Positions 13,101-23,668 of a DNA stretch of 64,000 nt are shown here, piece by piece. Numbering within the stretch: position 1 is the first letter of the stretch; each line of letters starts with the position of its first letter. Origin of the DNA: Klebsormidium nitens. Its lineage: Eukaryota > Streptophyta > Klebsormidiophyceae > Klebsormidiales > Klebsormidiaceae. Location of the stretch: NCBI GenBank assembly GCA_000708835.1, contig DF237002.1, positions 156,291 through 220,290 on the forward strand. The letters run 5' to 3'. The position numbers and the translations under genes were made by a program. The notes under the pieces are model-generated. The model saw only the letters and a list, made by a program, of their open reading frames with translations, was not told where the DNA came from and did no database searches.

Positions 13101-16100
13101 GTGATGCTTTTCATGAGGAAGCAACGGTCCTGAACAAGTTTCTACAGCCTTTCCCGCACAAAACTCACTGAAGCTTTCTAACATAGCTTCGTTTTTAACC
13201 ACTCGCTAGTGCTCCGCAGGTGCAAGACCTGCTGCGGACGAAGCAGGAGGAGGAGACCAAGCTGGCCGACCTGGAGGGCCTGCCCGAGGCGACCATGTGG
13301 CGGACCGATCTCGACTACTTCCTCCAAGTGCTCGACGTGAGCAGACTGCCGAGTGACCGTGTTTTGGTCGGAAGGTTAAAGTGCGTTTGTCGTCAGAGGA
13401 ACTATGGTTCGGTTGGTCGGTTGGATAGTCAAAGTCGGTTGTTTGCTGGAGCAAGTCCGTTTTGGTTGGTCGGGTTGGAGATTATAATCGTTTTTGTCTG
13501 AAAAGTACGTTTTGGTTGGTCGGTTGGAAAGTTCAAATCGCGTGATTGGCAAGAGAAGCCGCTCAATTAGCACTTTGTGGAAGGGTGCCATGGCATCCAC
13601 TATCAAACTTTGTGGAGCCGCCCTCAGTAACTAGCACTGTTACGCAAAGTATCAACAAGTCGAGAACGACTAAAACCGATATCATGCACACGGGGCGGAA
13701 TGACCGGAACCGGAACGGAACGGAATGCTTGTGTGAGCGCAGGAGAAGGACGTGGAGGACGCGGAGCAGGCGGCGTCCCACATGAAGAACGCGGCCAAGG
13801 GGAACAAGAGCCGAAAAGGCGCCGGCAAGCCGGGCAAGGCGGCGGGCAAGAAGAAGAAGAAGGGCGACGACTCAGGGGAAGAGAGCGACGACGAGTATAC
13901 CGGAGAGAAGAGTGAGCGCGCCTCTGCGCTCGTATTCGTTTATTAGTCTGTGTGCAGTGATGAATTGAGCTTACGCAGAGCGCAGTCGGCCGCTTTCGTT
14001 GCTTTGTCAGCACTACCTTCGCTAGCTTGCTAAGATCCGCGGTCAGTGCTCGTGCTGTGGGCTAAGCTGTGGAAGAAGGCTGCGGCAGAAGTAAGCGAGT
14101 ACGGGTGCGACACTGGCGCTGAGGAGTGACGTCTCCGTGGATCACGGCCACGTCATCTCTGACGTCCTGCGAGTGGGACTATTGCAGAAAAGGTGGTGAA
14201 GCGCCCGCCGGCGGCCCCAAAGCCGAAGCCTGCCGCTTCGGCCTCCACCCAGCTGAAGCCCTCCACGTCAGCCAGCACGGTAAGCTGACAACAAGCCGAA
14301 TCTACTTTCCCTGAAATGGAGTCGGAACGTGGACCTCAGATACTGGTTGTGGTTGGAGCGAAGTTGGGATTGGCTGCTGTCGCCCAAAGTTGCTGCAAAG
14401 AGCCGGCGTGCCAGGGGCATCGTAAGATACGGCATTGAAGACGGCCAAACAGCATATGACTAGATACTTTCGTCTCGCTAAATGGCTCCATTTCAAGGAC
14501 CCCAAGGCATCAGTGCGCTGGACCACGTTTCAAGCGCCATCTTATGCAATCTTGGTTGGCAGCTGTCACAGCTTGCGCGACTTACTGCGAGGACGCCTGC
14601 GTTAGCTTACCCCAAGTTTGGAGTAATCTACCGAAGGCCTGTTGTATTTGTGGTCATGTATGGTCAAAGCAGGGACTCCGTCAAAGTCTGAAAGTGATGA
14701 AGTCCTGATCATGCAGGCTGCCACTGCCAGCACGTCCGGCCCCTCGAAGGCGAGCTCCTCGCTCGCGACTTCCAAGCCTAAGCCCCCTCCGGTGAGAAAC
14801 TACTTTTCCATCCCCTTTTCACGGTCTGCTGAATGCTCTATCTTCCATCTGCGTGACCTCTTATGTGACCCACTTACTGAATGGTGGAGTACGGCCCCGC
14901 AGACTTTGAAGATGGCACGCTGGATCTTTGGTACCTTATTGGCTTATTGGTTTACCGAAGCAGATGGCTCCCAGAGAGAAACAAAGTCATTATAGCTCAG
15001 AGGGGAAGGATCAAAAGATCACTTGCTCAACCTAATCCCTCTGCTGGTATGTGCGGATGCTGCCGGTGGATGGGGGCAGGCCGAGATCTTTCCCAACAGC
15101 TTCTGTGTTGTAGCCGTTCAGAGTCCATACGCACTTCTGCTGCGCCCATGCATTTTCGCTTTCCTCTCGAACCGCTGGACAGCTTGCGCCCTCTCCTTTT
15201 ATCAATCTTTACCTTCCTTTTTTGACCAGCATCGCTTAAGCGGGCCCCGTCCGGGTTTGATGCAGTAAATCACCCACTGCCCCGGAGCCCTAAACAAGCA
15301 ACTTTTGATTTGCAGGCCCCCGCAAGCGCTGCCCCGATCGAAGAAGAGGACGAGGACGAAGAGGAGGACTTGATGTCGATGTCCCTGACGGAGCGGCTGA
15401 CCCACCTGGCCAAGCAAGGCCTTCAAACCAAAAAGGCGACTCAGGAGGCAACAGCACCAGTTCCTGCGGCGGCGGCGAGCAAAGGTGCGCCACGTGGCCT
15501 CGAGCTGCGCAGAGTTTCGCCCGAGTTTCCGTCGGAGTCAGTTTCGCTGCAAGCTTGCGAACCTGCCTGTGACTTCCGGTTCATTGACATATGTCGAGAA
15601 TTTGTTCGAGTGAAGGTTCTGCTAAGGAGCGAGAAGGGATATACAGAGCAACTAAGGCACAGTGAACAACATTATAGATCGGGTGTGTTTCAATATGCAA
15701 GAGTATAAGGTTGTTTGCCGGCTGACGCCGCTTATCAATTTCTATAGGTGCGGGCAAGCGGCCGGCTGCCAAGAAGGCCGTCATCAGCGAGAGCAGCGAT
15801 GAGACGGACCGCGAGAGCGGCCGCGCCGTCGACAGGGCCCCGCCGGCGAAACCCCCCGCAGGTATGAAAGCGCAGAAGCCGGCTTGCTGGGCCCTTTGAA
15901 AAGGCACGGTGCTGAAACGACAGCCTTCGCTCTCTGGGGAGCAATTGGGGCAGCATGCACACAAGACGCGAGTTCTTGAAATGGAGGGAATAACCTCATA
16001 GTCGGACGAAGACGTGCTACTCCTTGTCGACTCAAGAGCCTTCTGTGAAGGGCTGTCTACTGGGGAGATTCAACAATTCTGAGCTTCATACTGGTCGATG

Positions 16101-18728
16101 TGGAAACCTGGCTTGTGTCACGCTCTGCGGTGGAGATTGATCTCGTTACTTGTGCTAACCAGAGAAAGCTACTTCGACGGAGGCTCGTGAAGAACCGTTA
16201 CGACTCCCTTCTTGAATCTCTGCTGGCAACAGGCCCGACGTGTTTCTCAAATCCCTTCTCGTCGGCTTCCGCAGGCGCGGCCAAGCCCCGTGCTGCTGCC
16301 CGGAAGACGTTCCAAATCGACAGCGACAGCGAGGAGGAAGACGCGGACCTGGCCGACATCCCGCCGCCCAAGGCCGCACCCGGTACGTACCGCGGAATGC
16401 GCATCTCCAGCATCCATTCAAACCTCGCTATGTGGTCGTGAGCCGCTCGGATGTCCGATGTTTTGCTGAACAGATCGTTCAGTGCAGCGTGCTCCTGCCT
16501 CGAGGTTGGATGGGCGAAATATGCGGCGGGGGCTCTGTTACAAGTGCCGTTGCTTGAATGAAGCGCCTGCGGACGATCTCGACCCGCTCATATGATCTGC
16601 GAAAGCCTGGCTTCACTCAGAACGGGCGGTTTGCAAGCCCTTTCCAAGCCCTTTATTGGTCGGAACATTGACGTCACCGTATTGTACCTACAGCCCGCCC
16701 GGCACGGGTGCCTGCAAAGAAGAGCTACCAGATCGAAGACAGCGATGACGAAAGCGATGGAGGGAGCGAGAACGAGGCCGACGAGGCAGCCCCGCCTCCC
16801 CCCGCGCCGAAACCGAAAGCAGTCGCGGGTAAGCCGGGCCGTCCATGCTCCAACGAATCGTGCCGCATTGCAGACTTTCTCGGTTTCCGCTCAAGGAGGT
16901 CGTAGCCTTGTCCTTTCAGCGAGTCACGACTTGAAACGATAAGTCCATGTCACCAAGATTTGTATGCTTTTCTTGGAGACGTCTACGAAGACCGACCTGG
17001 CTGTCGTAACAACCCCTAGCCTTCTATACCGGCTTGAAAGCTTTAGGCTTGCGGCGACTAGAATAGTTGCGTGCAAGCTTTCCGGTCGCCTTACTACGAG
17101 TGCAAGGGTGCGCCCTCTTTCAAAGAAGTAAAGACCTAAGCTGGTCCAACAAATTCATCCACAATGCTCTCAAGGATCTCACGAGCTTCCTGTTTCCTGC
17201 AGCCCCGAAGCCCAAGCCCGCTGCCAAGAAGAGCTCCAAGGTGCTCAGTTCAGAGGAGTCGGACTTCGAGCCGGAGGACGAGGACTCCGACTTTGAGGAG
17301 CCCAAGCGTGAGTTGATTTTCCGTCGCTCCCTCTTTTTGATTCGAACAGCTCTGGCGTGTTGGCTGTTTCTGCATCAAAACCGTCCACGCGTGTAGCTAT
17401 GTCCTCTTCCAATCCCGTTCTTTGGGATTCTGGTCCCTGGAAATTCTGTCGTCTTCCGAGGACTAGGTTCGCAATGGGGGGCCTGTGCAGCGAGACCCTG
17501 TGGTTCCAACACTTTTCTCTTCATCCTAGTCCTCGGTCTGACACTTCTCGCATTGTATCTGCCCTCAGCCAAGAAGAAGCTCGCGCCGAAGAAGCTGGCG
17601 CCTCTGCCCGCCAAGGCTCCCAGGGCACCCAAACCCCCTGCAGCGGCGGGGAAGAAGCGGACGCTAGGAGCCAAGGTGAGGCGTCAAGACATTGTAAACA
17701 ACAAGTCGACTGCGGACAGTCTTTAAAGAATGTCACGCTCTGAATGCGGTTTTTGAAGTCGTACCCACAGCCCATACGTTTGTTGGGGCACGAGCTTCTC
17801 AAGAAGTCACCATACTCAAAATTGGCTGTCGATTTCAGAGCCCTGACAGGCTGATTACTCTCGGTCGCTTTGTTGTTTCCTATCTGCAGCCTTGCCCGTG
17901 CTGTCCGCCGTATCCGGATCAGTGCATCAGAGCCGCCGGTTTTCTTTTCTCGCCGTCCTCTTTTACTGACTCGCCCTTTCTTTCACGCAGGCGCCGAAGA
18001 TTCTGAGCGACACCGAGGAGAGCCAGGCTGGCACCTCACCAAACGACGACGCAGGTGAGCGGACTGCTTCAAACCAAGCTCTAATCGAACGGACTGCTAC
18101 GATCGTATCATCGGACGGACGAGCTACGACCCTTCAGCGGTCCTATGAACAGCAGAAGTTTAGCTTCGAGCGACTGAGCGGTTGTACCGTTTGCAGGAAC
18201 CCTTTCAGGAGTACATCCGGTGCCTTTCATTAGTTCATTCGTCTTCCATTTTCTAGTCCTGTAGTTCCAGCTTCTTGTACTCGCTTCATCGCCAGAATCG
18301 CTTCCGCTGTATGCAGATTCCTCGCACCAGTAGCTCCCTTACTGATTCGCCCCAAAATTGGAAAATGAATCGACTGCAGGTTTCACTAGTTAAAGGAACG
18401 CTTCGACCTCAGTGATCTCATTGGGTGTACTGAATTAAGAGCTTTCTCGCTGTCTACAGACGTCCCGGTAGACTCTCCCGCCCGCAAGTCCCCCGACAAG
18501 AAGGTGCGCCGCATGCGGCCGTCCCCCTTCAACAAGAAGAGCGGCTCCTTGCTGGCTGCCGCCCCGGTCACAAAGGGCCCCGCCTTGGACCTGGAGGCAG
18601 GGGCCGATGAGGCGCCCGGGGGAGGCGGCCGCCGACCGGCACGTGCTGCGCGGAACCAGATCAGCTACGTGGACCTGGACGGCGAGTCGGAGGAAGACGA
18701 AGCGAGCGACGAGGAGTTTTCTGAGTAG
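1180..18728 (+). CDS. TOP2: DNA topoisomerase II (type IIA), 1654 aa, 31 exons
   Basis: ATP-dependent nuclear enzyme that passes one duplex through a transient double-strand break. Exons: 1180-1233, 1519-1751, 2223-2559, 2891-3082, 3695-3871, 4255-4537, 5288-5487, 5907-6116, 6604-6717, 6995-7102, 7575-7739, 8102-8287, 8985-9140, 9713-9846, 10361-10529, 10955-11131, 11562-11748, 12000-12049, 12490-12798, 13220-13336, 13743-13911, 14188-14279, 14717-14791, 15316-15484, 15748-15861, 16275-16382, 16694-16828, 17203-17307, 17569-17675, 17991-18054, 18460-18728; all phases agree. The GHKL ATPase shows VNAADN near residue 107 and GRNGYGAK at 177-184, with the QTK loop in exon 6. TOPRIM shows EGD at 484-486 and DQDHDG at 561-566. 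The catalytic tyrosine is Tyr815 in PRYIST. The tail after ~1190 is Lys/Pro/Ala-rich with acidic Ser clusters, as in nuclear TOP2 tails. Intron 5 has a GC donor (GCAAGT). Introns 6, 12 and 13 hold decayed exon copies. Confidence 0.95.
4947..5190 (+). repeat. Two decayed tandem copies of TOP2 exon 7 inside intron 6
   Basis: Copy A (about 4947-5026) matches the first ~85 bases of exon 7 (5288-5487), with a 9-base in-frame deletion and an in-frame TAG at 5030-5032. Copy B (about 5138-5190) matches the same head but has a larger internal deletion. It shares copy A's end rather than the real exon's, so it probably derives from A. Flanking intron sequence is also repeated. The CAG acceptor of the real exon is changed in both copies (to AAA-like and TAA-like sequence), so neither should splice normally. 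Confidence 0.8.
8819..8846 (+). repeat. Short decayed copy of TOP2 exon 13 head
   Basis: The stretch after TGTCAG resembles the start of exon 13 at 8985: both begin GTGGGCAT and carry CTTGCAGGGCA or TTTGCAGGGCA a few bases later. Similarity ends quickly. It keeps an AG acceptor 166 bases upstream of the true one. Confidence 0.45.
9229..9330 (+). repeat. Decayed copy of TOP2 exon 13 tail and donor inside intron 13
   Basis: The sequence at 9229-9330 aligns with exon 13 from 9060 through its donor at 9141 (shared landmarks GGCATGGCGCA, GCGGAGGGCATG and the GTGCGYGC-like donor context). The offset is 169 bases. It has several substitutions and no matching acceptor, so it is a relic. Confidence 0.65.
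13355..13540 (+). repeat. ~50-bp tandem repeat in TOP2 intron 20
   Basis: Four imperfect units built around TTTTGGTTGGTCGGTTGGA start just after the exon 20 donor. The best three cores are at 13411, 13464 and 13514, so the spacing is 50-53 bases. Entirely intronic; no coding role seen. Confidence 0.7.
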
Positions 18729-20410
18729 GGCGGAAAGGAAGAAGGGTTTGGTTTGAAGTTTGAAGGGCGAGTGTTTAGAGGGGTACTAGACAGCATGTTG
18801 AGTGTGGTCGAGCAGATGGTGCATTCAATGCAGATTCAACGAGTATTTTGTTGAAATTTGACGGTGTTTAGTTGGCTGCAGCCAGTAAGACAGACGCTCA
18901 TTGGTGGGCTTTGAGCTTCTAGTGTCGCTAGTAGCGGGACAGTAAGATACTCTTTGCTGTTCCGTCTTCTGAAATGCCTGGGCAGGCATGTTACGAGAGC
19001 AACGACGCAGCATATTTAGTCTGCGCAAGGCATCACAAAAGACACTCGATGAAGTCATGCACTTCTCCCTTGTATTCACTGCGCTGCATTTTGGAAGTCG
19101 ACCCTTCTGAATCATTATCAACTCGATCAGACCTTCAGATCGCCGCTTTGACCGGCCAGTCACTGTCAGATTCTCTGAAACTGCGCTCACTGAGTTGATT
19201 GCAAAGGTTGCTTTGACGCAGTCATCTGCAAAAGATGTACCGGAGCGGCATATTGATGAATCATGAGAGATTACAGTCCGTTCGGGGCCACGACATGCCT
19301 ATAGTGGACTGCCTATCCTCTCTGAGTTACTCTATCTAAAGTTCCTTTTCTTCTCTGCATACTTACATGTACGAATCTAGCCGGAATGATCGCGATATAC
19401 GGATCCAGTGAAAGCCACCTGTAAGGATCCCACATGAGCTTTTGCGCGCGCATATACAACGTCGCCGCATGCAGGAGTTGCGCGCGCAGAGTATCCGTAC
19501 AAGAGCGCAGGCTCGCGGCGCGCAGACTCTAGCAAGAGCGCTAGCAGCTTCGACCCCTCTTCGACCACTTGGCCAGTCTTGGGACCACCAGGATAGTCTT
19601 TAAAGCTGCAAGAATTTGAGGCTTGAACCGGGGGTGCCGCCGAAATGGCACGTGTAGCAGAGCAGAACTCCAGCTGATCGTCTCCAACTTCCAACTCATG
19701 TTGACATTAGTCTCGATCTTGCAATCCGATCCGCGATCGATCGTGCGTGCATTATCTGCTAGGAGAATGTCTGCATGACTCATCAGCCAAAACCAAGCGA
19801 AGCCGTCTTTCAAACGATCACATGGATGTGTTTCCTAGTAGTAGAAAGGTATTTCGTCATCAGCCCCGATCGTCAGCTATGATTATATGCCCAGCAAGCT
19901 GCAGGTTGACTTCGTACGACTTTGGATCACCCCGTTTACTTATTAAAAACGAGCTCCTGGGGAGTTTTGTGAGTTTGGGAAGACGGAGTTGAAGGAAATT
20001 GAGCACTGGATATCAAAACCCCATTCTGGTAAGTCTTCTTGCAGCTTCCGCAGCGATTCGGAGCGCAGGGTAAAAGCAATGATGGCTCATGCAGATGCGG
20101 CGCCGTGGAGAAGAGCTGCTTCTCGCATCGACCGGTTTCATTCTTCGATATTTTCAAAATAGAAGCTGTACAAAATACGCGCACCACAGTTGGAGGGACA
20201 GCGTCAGTCCAATCCTAAGCAAGCACTCAAACGCTCACCTGACACAGACCTCAGCAGCTACGATCGCAAGCTTCTTAAATCACCAAGGGAGCCTTTCTGT
20301 TCTGAGCAGGTTCCGGTGGGGAATCCGACCAGAAATGTAGCATGCGATTACCTCTGAGCATAGCATCATTCGAGTCAGTTGCAATAAAGTGACGGTAAAC
20401 TGGCAGCATT
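18729..20410. other. Intergenic, TOP2 3' region to Pro/Cys-rich gene
   Basis: This contains the 3' untranslated region of TOP2 and the upstream region of the next gene. Open frames are short and do not form a splice-consistent model. A GC-alternating patch lies near 19440-19530. No RNA gene or mobile element was recognised. Confidence 0.4.
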
Positions 20411-21887
20411 ATGAACGCAGGAAAGGCCATCTTGTTGGGGCTGCTCTTCTGCATCCCCCTCCTCGACCTGACTGTCGCCTCTGCGGACGATGAGAACGGG
20501 CATCGTTGGCAGCAAGCGCCGAAAGCTCCTGCGGCTCCCCCCTCTAGTTTTACAAACCCACCAGCGGCCCCCCCTTCTAACCCCAGAACTCCTCCGCTGA
20601 CTCCCCCTTCTGGTTTCAGGACTCCACCGCCGGGTCCTCCTTCCGGAAACATCGGCGCATCACCCGGGCTGCCGTCAGGAGGCTCATCGGCGATGCCCCA
20701 GAAGCCCCAGGTGAGCAAACTAGACTCTGCGTCAGAATGCATTTCTCCACTTCGGAGAGTCTTGAAATGCAACTGGTGATTGCTTGGATAAAGCATGCGA
20801 AGAGTGTTTCGAAACTGCAAAGAGCTTCCCGCAAGGCACCAGGTTTGGGCAAGGCGAAGGAAGGCCATGCAGCTTCTTTGAAAGAATGCGCACGACGTTT
20901 AAGCACAATGCTAGATGGGGTAAAGTGAGAGTCCTCCTGAGCTAAAAGTCCAACCGTTACGAAACTTAGTCTCTCATCTGGTAAGTCTTTTCAAGGTCGT
21001 TGCAAGCATTGTACGGTTGGCAGACTCCTCGACCATTCGTGCAGTCGTGTCAAGACTACGGTGTGCTTTCATTGAAGAAACTTTTGTGCCACGCTTCCAT
21101 TCGCGATCAGGAGACCATCAAACAATCAAGCTTATTTTTTTGGATAGGGTGATCGATCGACCCCTGTAGTAATCCACCTTACGAGTCAGGAAGAACACAA
21201 GAACTCCTTCAGTTTTTGGCGTTGCAACACATTCGGACACGTTGACGTGATGATTGACAGAGCCTTTGCCTATGCTACAAGCAGAAATAGACCGCTTCGA
21301 GTTCGTCTGCCGATTGTCGACCTTTCCTTGAAAACAAAGATCTTTACAAGCAGTCTTTCACGATCAGAAGGATCTTTTCGCGGGTGCCGTCGAAACGCGG
21401 CCGTTGTCGAAGCTTCGAATCGTCCTCAGGCACAAGTACAACCGTTGATTGTACTCTCCTTCACAGGGGTTTTTGGCGGTCAATCATAGTCGTTTACGGG
21501 CTGGTTCGAAGCTGGTTAACTGCCCAATGACCAGAATCGAGCAGTGACCAGGTTTTTTAAAGGGCTGTAACGCGGTCATTGGTCAAAGAACCGGACAGAA
21601 GACTGGTTAGCGAACCTGGTTAACAGCCAAACCTTCCTGTGCTTTCTTGACAGGTCTTACCCTGCGGCTTAGTCGGGCAGGCGTGCTGTAGGACTCCCAT
21701 GGGTGCGGGTGCGGGCTCGGGGCAGGACGCCATAACCTGTCTTGTGAGCTCGGGGGGGCAGTCCGGGTGCAAGGGCTCTGCCGTCGGGTGCAGCAAATGC
21801 TCCGGGTGTACCTGCCAGTGCGGAGAAAGCATCGCACCTGGGTGCATGGCGCCAGCTTACGTTCCAACCGGGCAGTGCCCGGGTTAG
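20411..21887 (+). CDS. Small secreted proline-rich, cysteine-rich protein, 177 aa
   Basis: Two exons: 20411-20710 and 21654-21887, joined in phase 0 through GTGAGC and TTGACAG. Residues 1-25 form a signal peptide (MNAGK then a Leu/Ile core, ending about VASA). Residues ~37-90 are a Pro-rich stretch with repeated APPS/TPPS-type units. Exon 2 holds all 12 mature cysteines, including CC, GCSKCSGCTCQC and a terminal GQCPG. The layout suggests an extracellular, disulfide-bonded domain on a wall-associated Pro-rich stalk. I recognise no family. An extra exon in the 943-base intron cannot be ruled out. Function unknown; a wall structural protein or an apoplastic Cys-rich peptide are both possible. 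Confidence 0.7.
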
Positions 21888-23668
21888 AAAGGGAATAGTC
21901 AGAGGTGTTATAGAAACAGAGGTGTAACTTCTGCTAAGACGATAGCAGGTTGAGGAGTCGAGAGGTCCGCTTGAGGTTTACGTGGAGGTGGTGAACGCTT
22001 TCTCTGTCTGTGTAGATTTGTCACGAACAAGAAACGAGGTGGTTTTAGTGGTTCAAATAGGGCGTGTGTACAGGAATTGCGGTGGCGTCCAGGTGATGGA
22101 AATCGGTCCTCGTTCTGTAGTGACGAAGATTGGCTAGAGCAGTTAGTAGGTTGTCGGACTATCTGTCCCAGATGCATCATCCGTACGTATCAAGGCCGTG
22201 ACCTGATCTGATGAGTGATTGCAAGTCCTTTTCTGCCAGGGAAAAATTAGGCATGAATCGCTTATCCGTTCTCTGATAGCCTCTCTGATAGGAAGACTTC
22301 TAGTAACCACTTGCATGTCGAGACGATGCGCTCAATTGGCAGTAACGAGCCTTCTTCTTGTTTGCGTTGTCAAGATACTCACGACAGCTTGTCTCGTACT
22401 GATTTTGGTTGTCTCAGAAATAGTAAATGACTATCACAGGCCTTATGCTGCAAAGCCGCTGCTGCTCCTGAGGCCTTGGATTGATCGCATGTGCATGCGC
22501 ATCGTACTCATGTTTCGTTGGCAAATGCCGGACGTACTTGCATTGGTCGAACGCTTGCTCGACCATATCTGGCTAGAAAACGTGCCGACACCAATACTCG
22601 GGCATCGTAATTTTTCTGCATCCTCAAGCTCTCAAAGACCCCGTTCTGGTTGAAATGGCGTTTGGTAAAGTCCTGATCAGTGGAATGACTATGACAAAAT
22701 CTCTTGCGTGATGACTGTGTGGCCATACGAATGCGTATTTTCAAGTTGTCGGAAAGTACCAATACACTTTTACAAGATTAGCCAAGCAGCTGCAGCCTGC
22801 AGCTCAGTGCTGCTGTAGAAGTTGGAGTGCCTTCTTGCATGGGCACATACCAAGTTTGTGTGCAGGCAGACCGTACGATAAGCGAGCCCTTGCAATCGAC
22901 GGTTTAGAACATCCCGAAACTCCATTACGGCGACAGGTTGGCTTCCGACCCCGGAAAGAAGTCGCCCTTCAATGCCTTCGCTGCCAAAGTTGAAACTTTG
23001 AAATTGGGCAAAGCATCTTCTGCATAAGGAATGTTTATGTCAGGTGCATGCTGTTCATGGCGTTGGATCTTATCCGCTCAGCTCATTGCTACCTTGGCCA
23101 GCGGTGGGCTCGAATGTAGAAGTGACTCTTTGCTTCCATCGCCCCTGGTAAGTCTGCTGAACTCAGGAGCGCTACCTGTCTGCCCTGATCCATTCTGTGC
23201 CCCAAACAAAAGCTTGTTTCCGCCGCAGGATATCACCGTTTGTAACAGGTAGAAGGCCTTTCGTCTTTCTGGTATATGGAGTGTGGCCCTCCTCGCAGTT
23301 CCTCGATAAGTACTGAATCTAATTCTGTCTGCCTCTTGGTGTTTGACGCTTGCTCTTATGAGTCCAACCCATCAGTAACAGAGAACATTTTGCACCGCTG
23401 CAACTTCAGAACATCTCTCTTTTATTGCCCTTTGTTGCTTTCTGGGTTTGATAGTGTGACAGCATTGTGAATCAGAACAGACACGCACACAGCACGAAAT
23501 GCACCGCTTGTGTTGGCAAGATTGTTTTCAGCTCTGCTCACTCCAACCTCCTCTACTCTGCAGATCAGGCAATCACTCCACTCTCACAAGACCAGTCTCA
23601 GAAGCTGTATTGATTGAGCATGAAACCTCCCATCCCGGAGAACACCACCCAGTTTTCTTGAGCCTGTG
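21888..23668. other. Intergenic, no gene supported
   Basis: A 144-codon plus frame at 22219-22653 is hydrophobic but begins with TTG, has no splice partners and matches nothing known. A frame at 23031-23252 begins with ATG but ends in ordinary sequence. The last few hundred bases are likely the AP5B1 promoter and leader. I see no RNA gene or element. Confidence 0.35.

Noticed and set aside
22219-22653. 144-codon hydrophobic plus-strand frame
   Set aside because: Starts with TTG, no known family and no neighbouring exons; the hydrophobicity alone is not enough.
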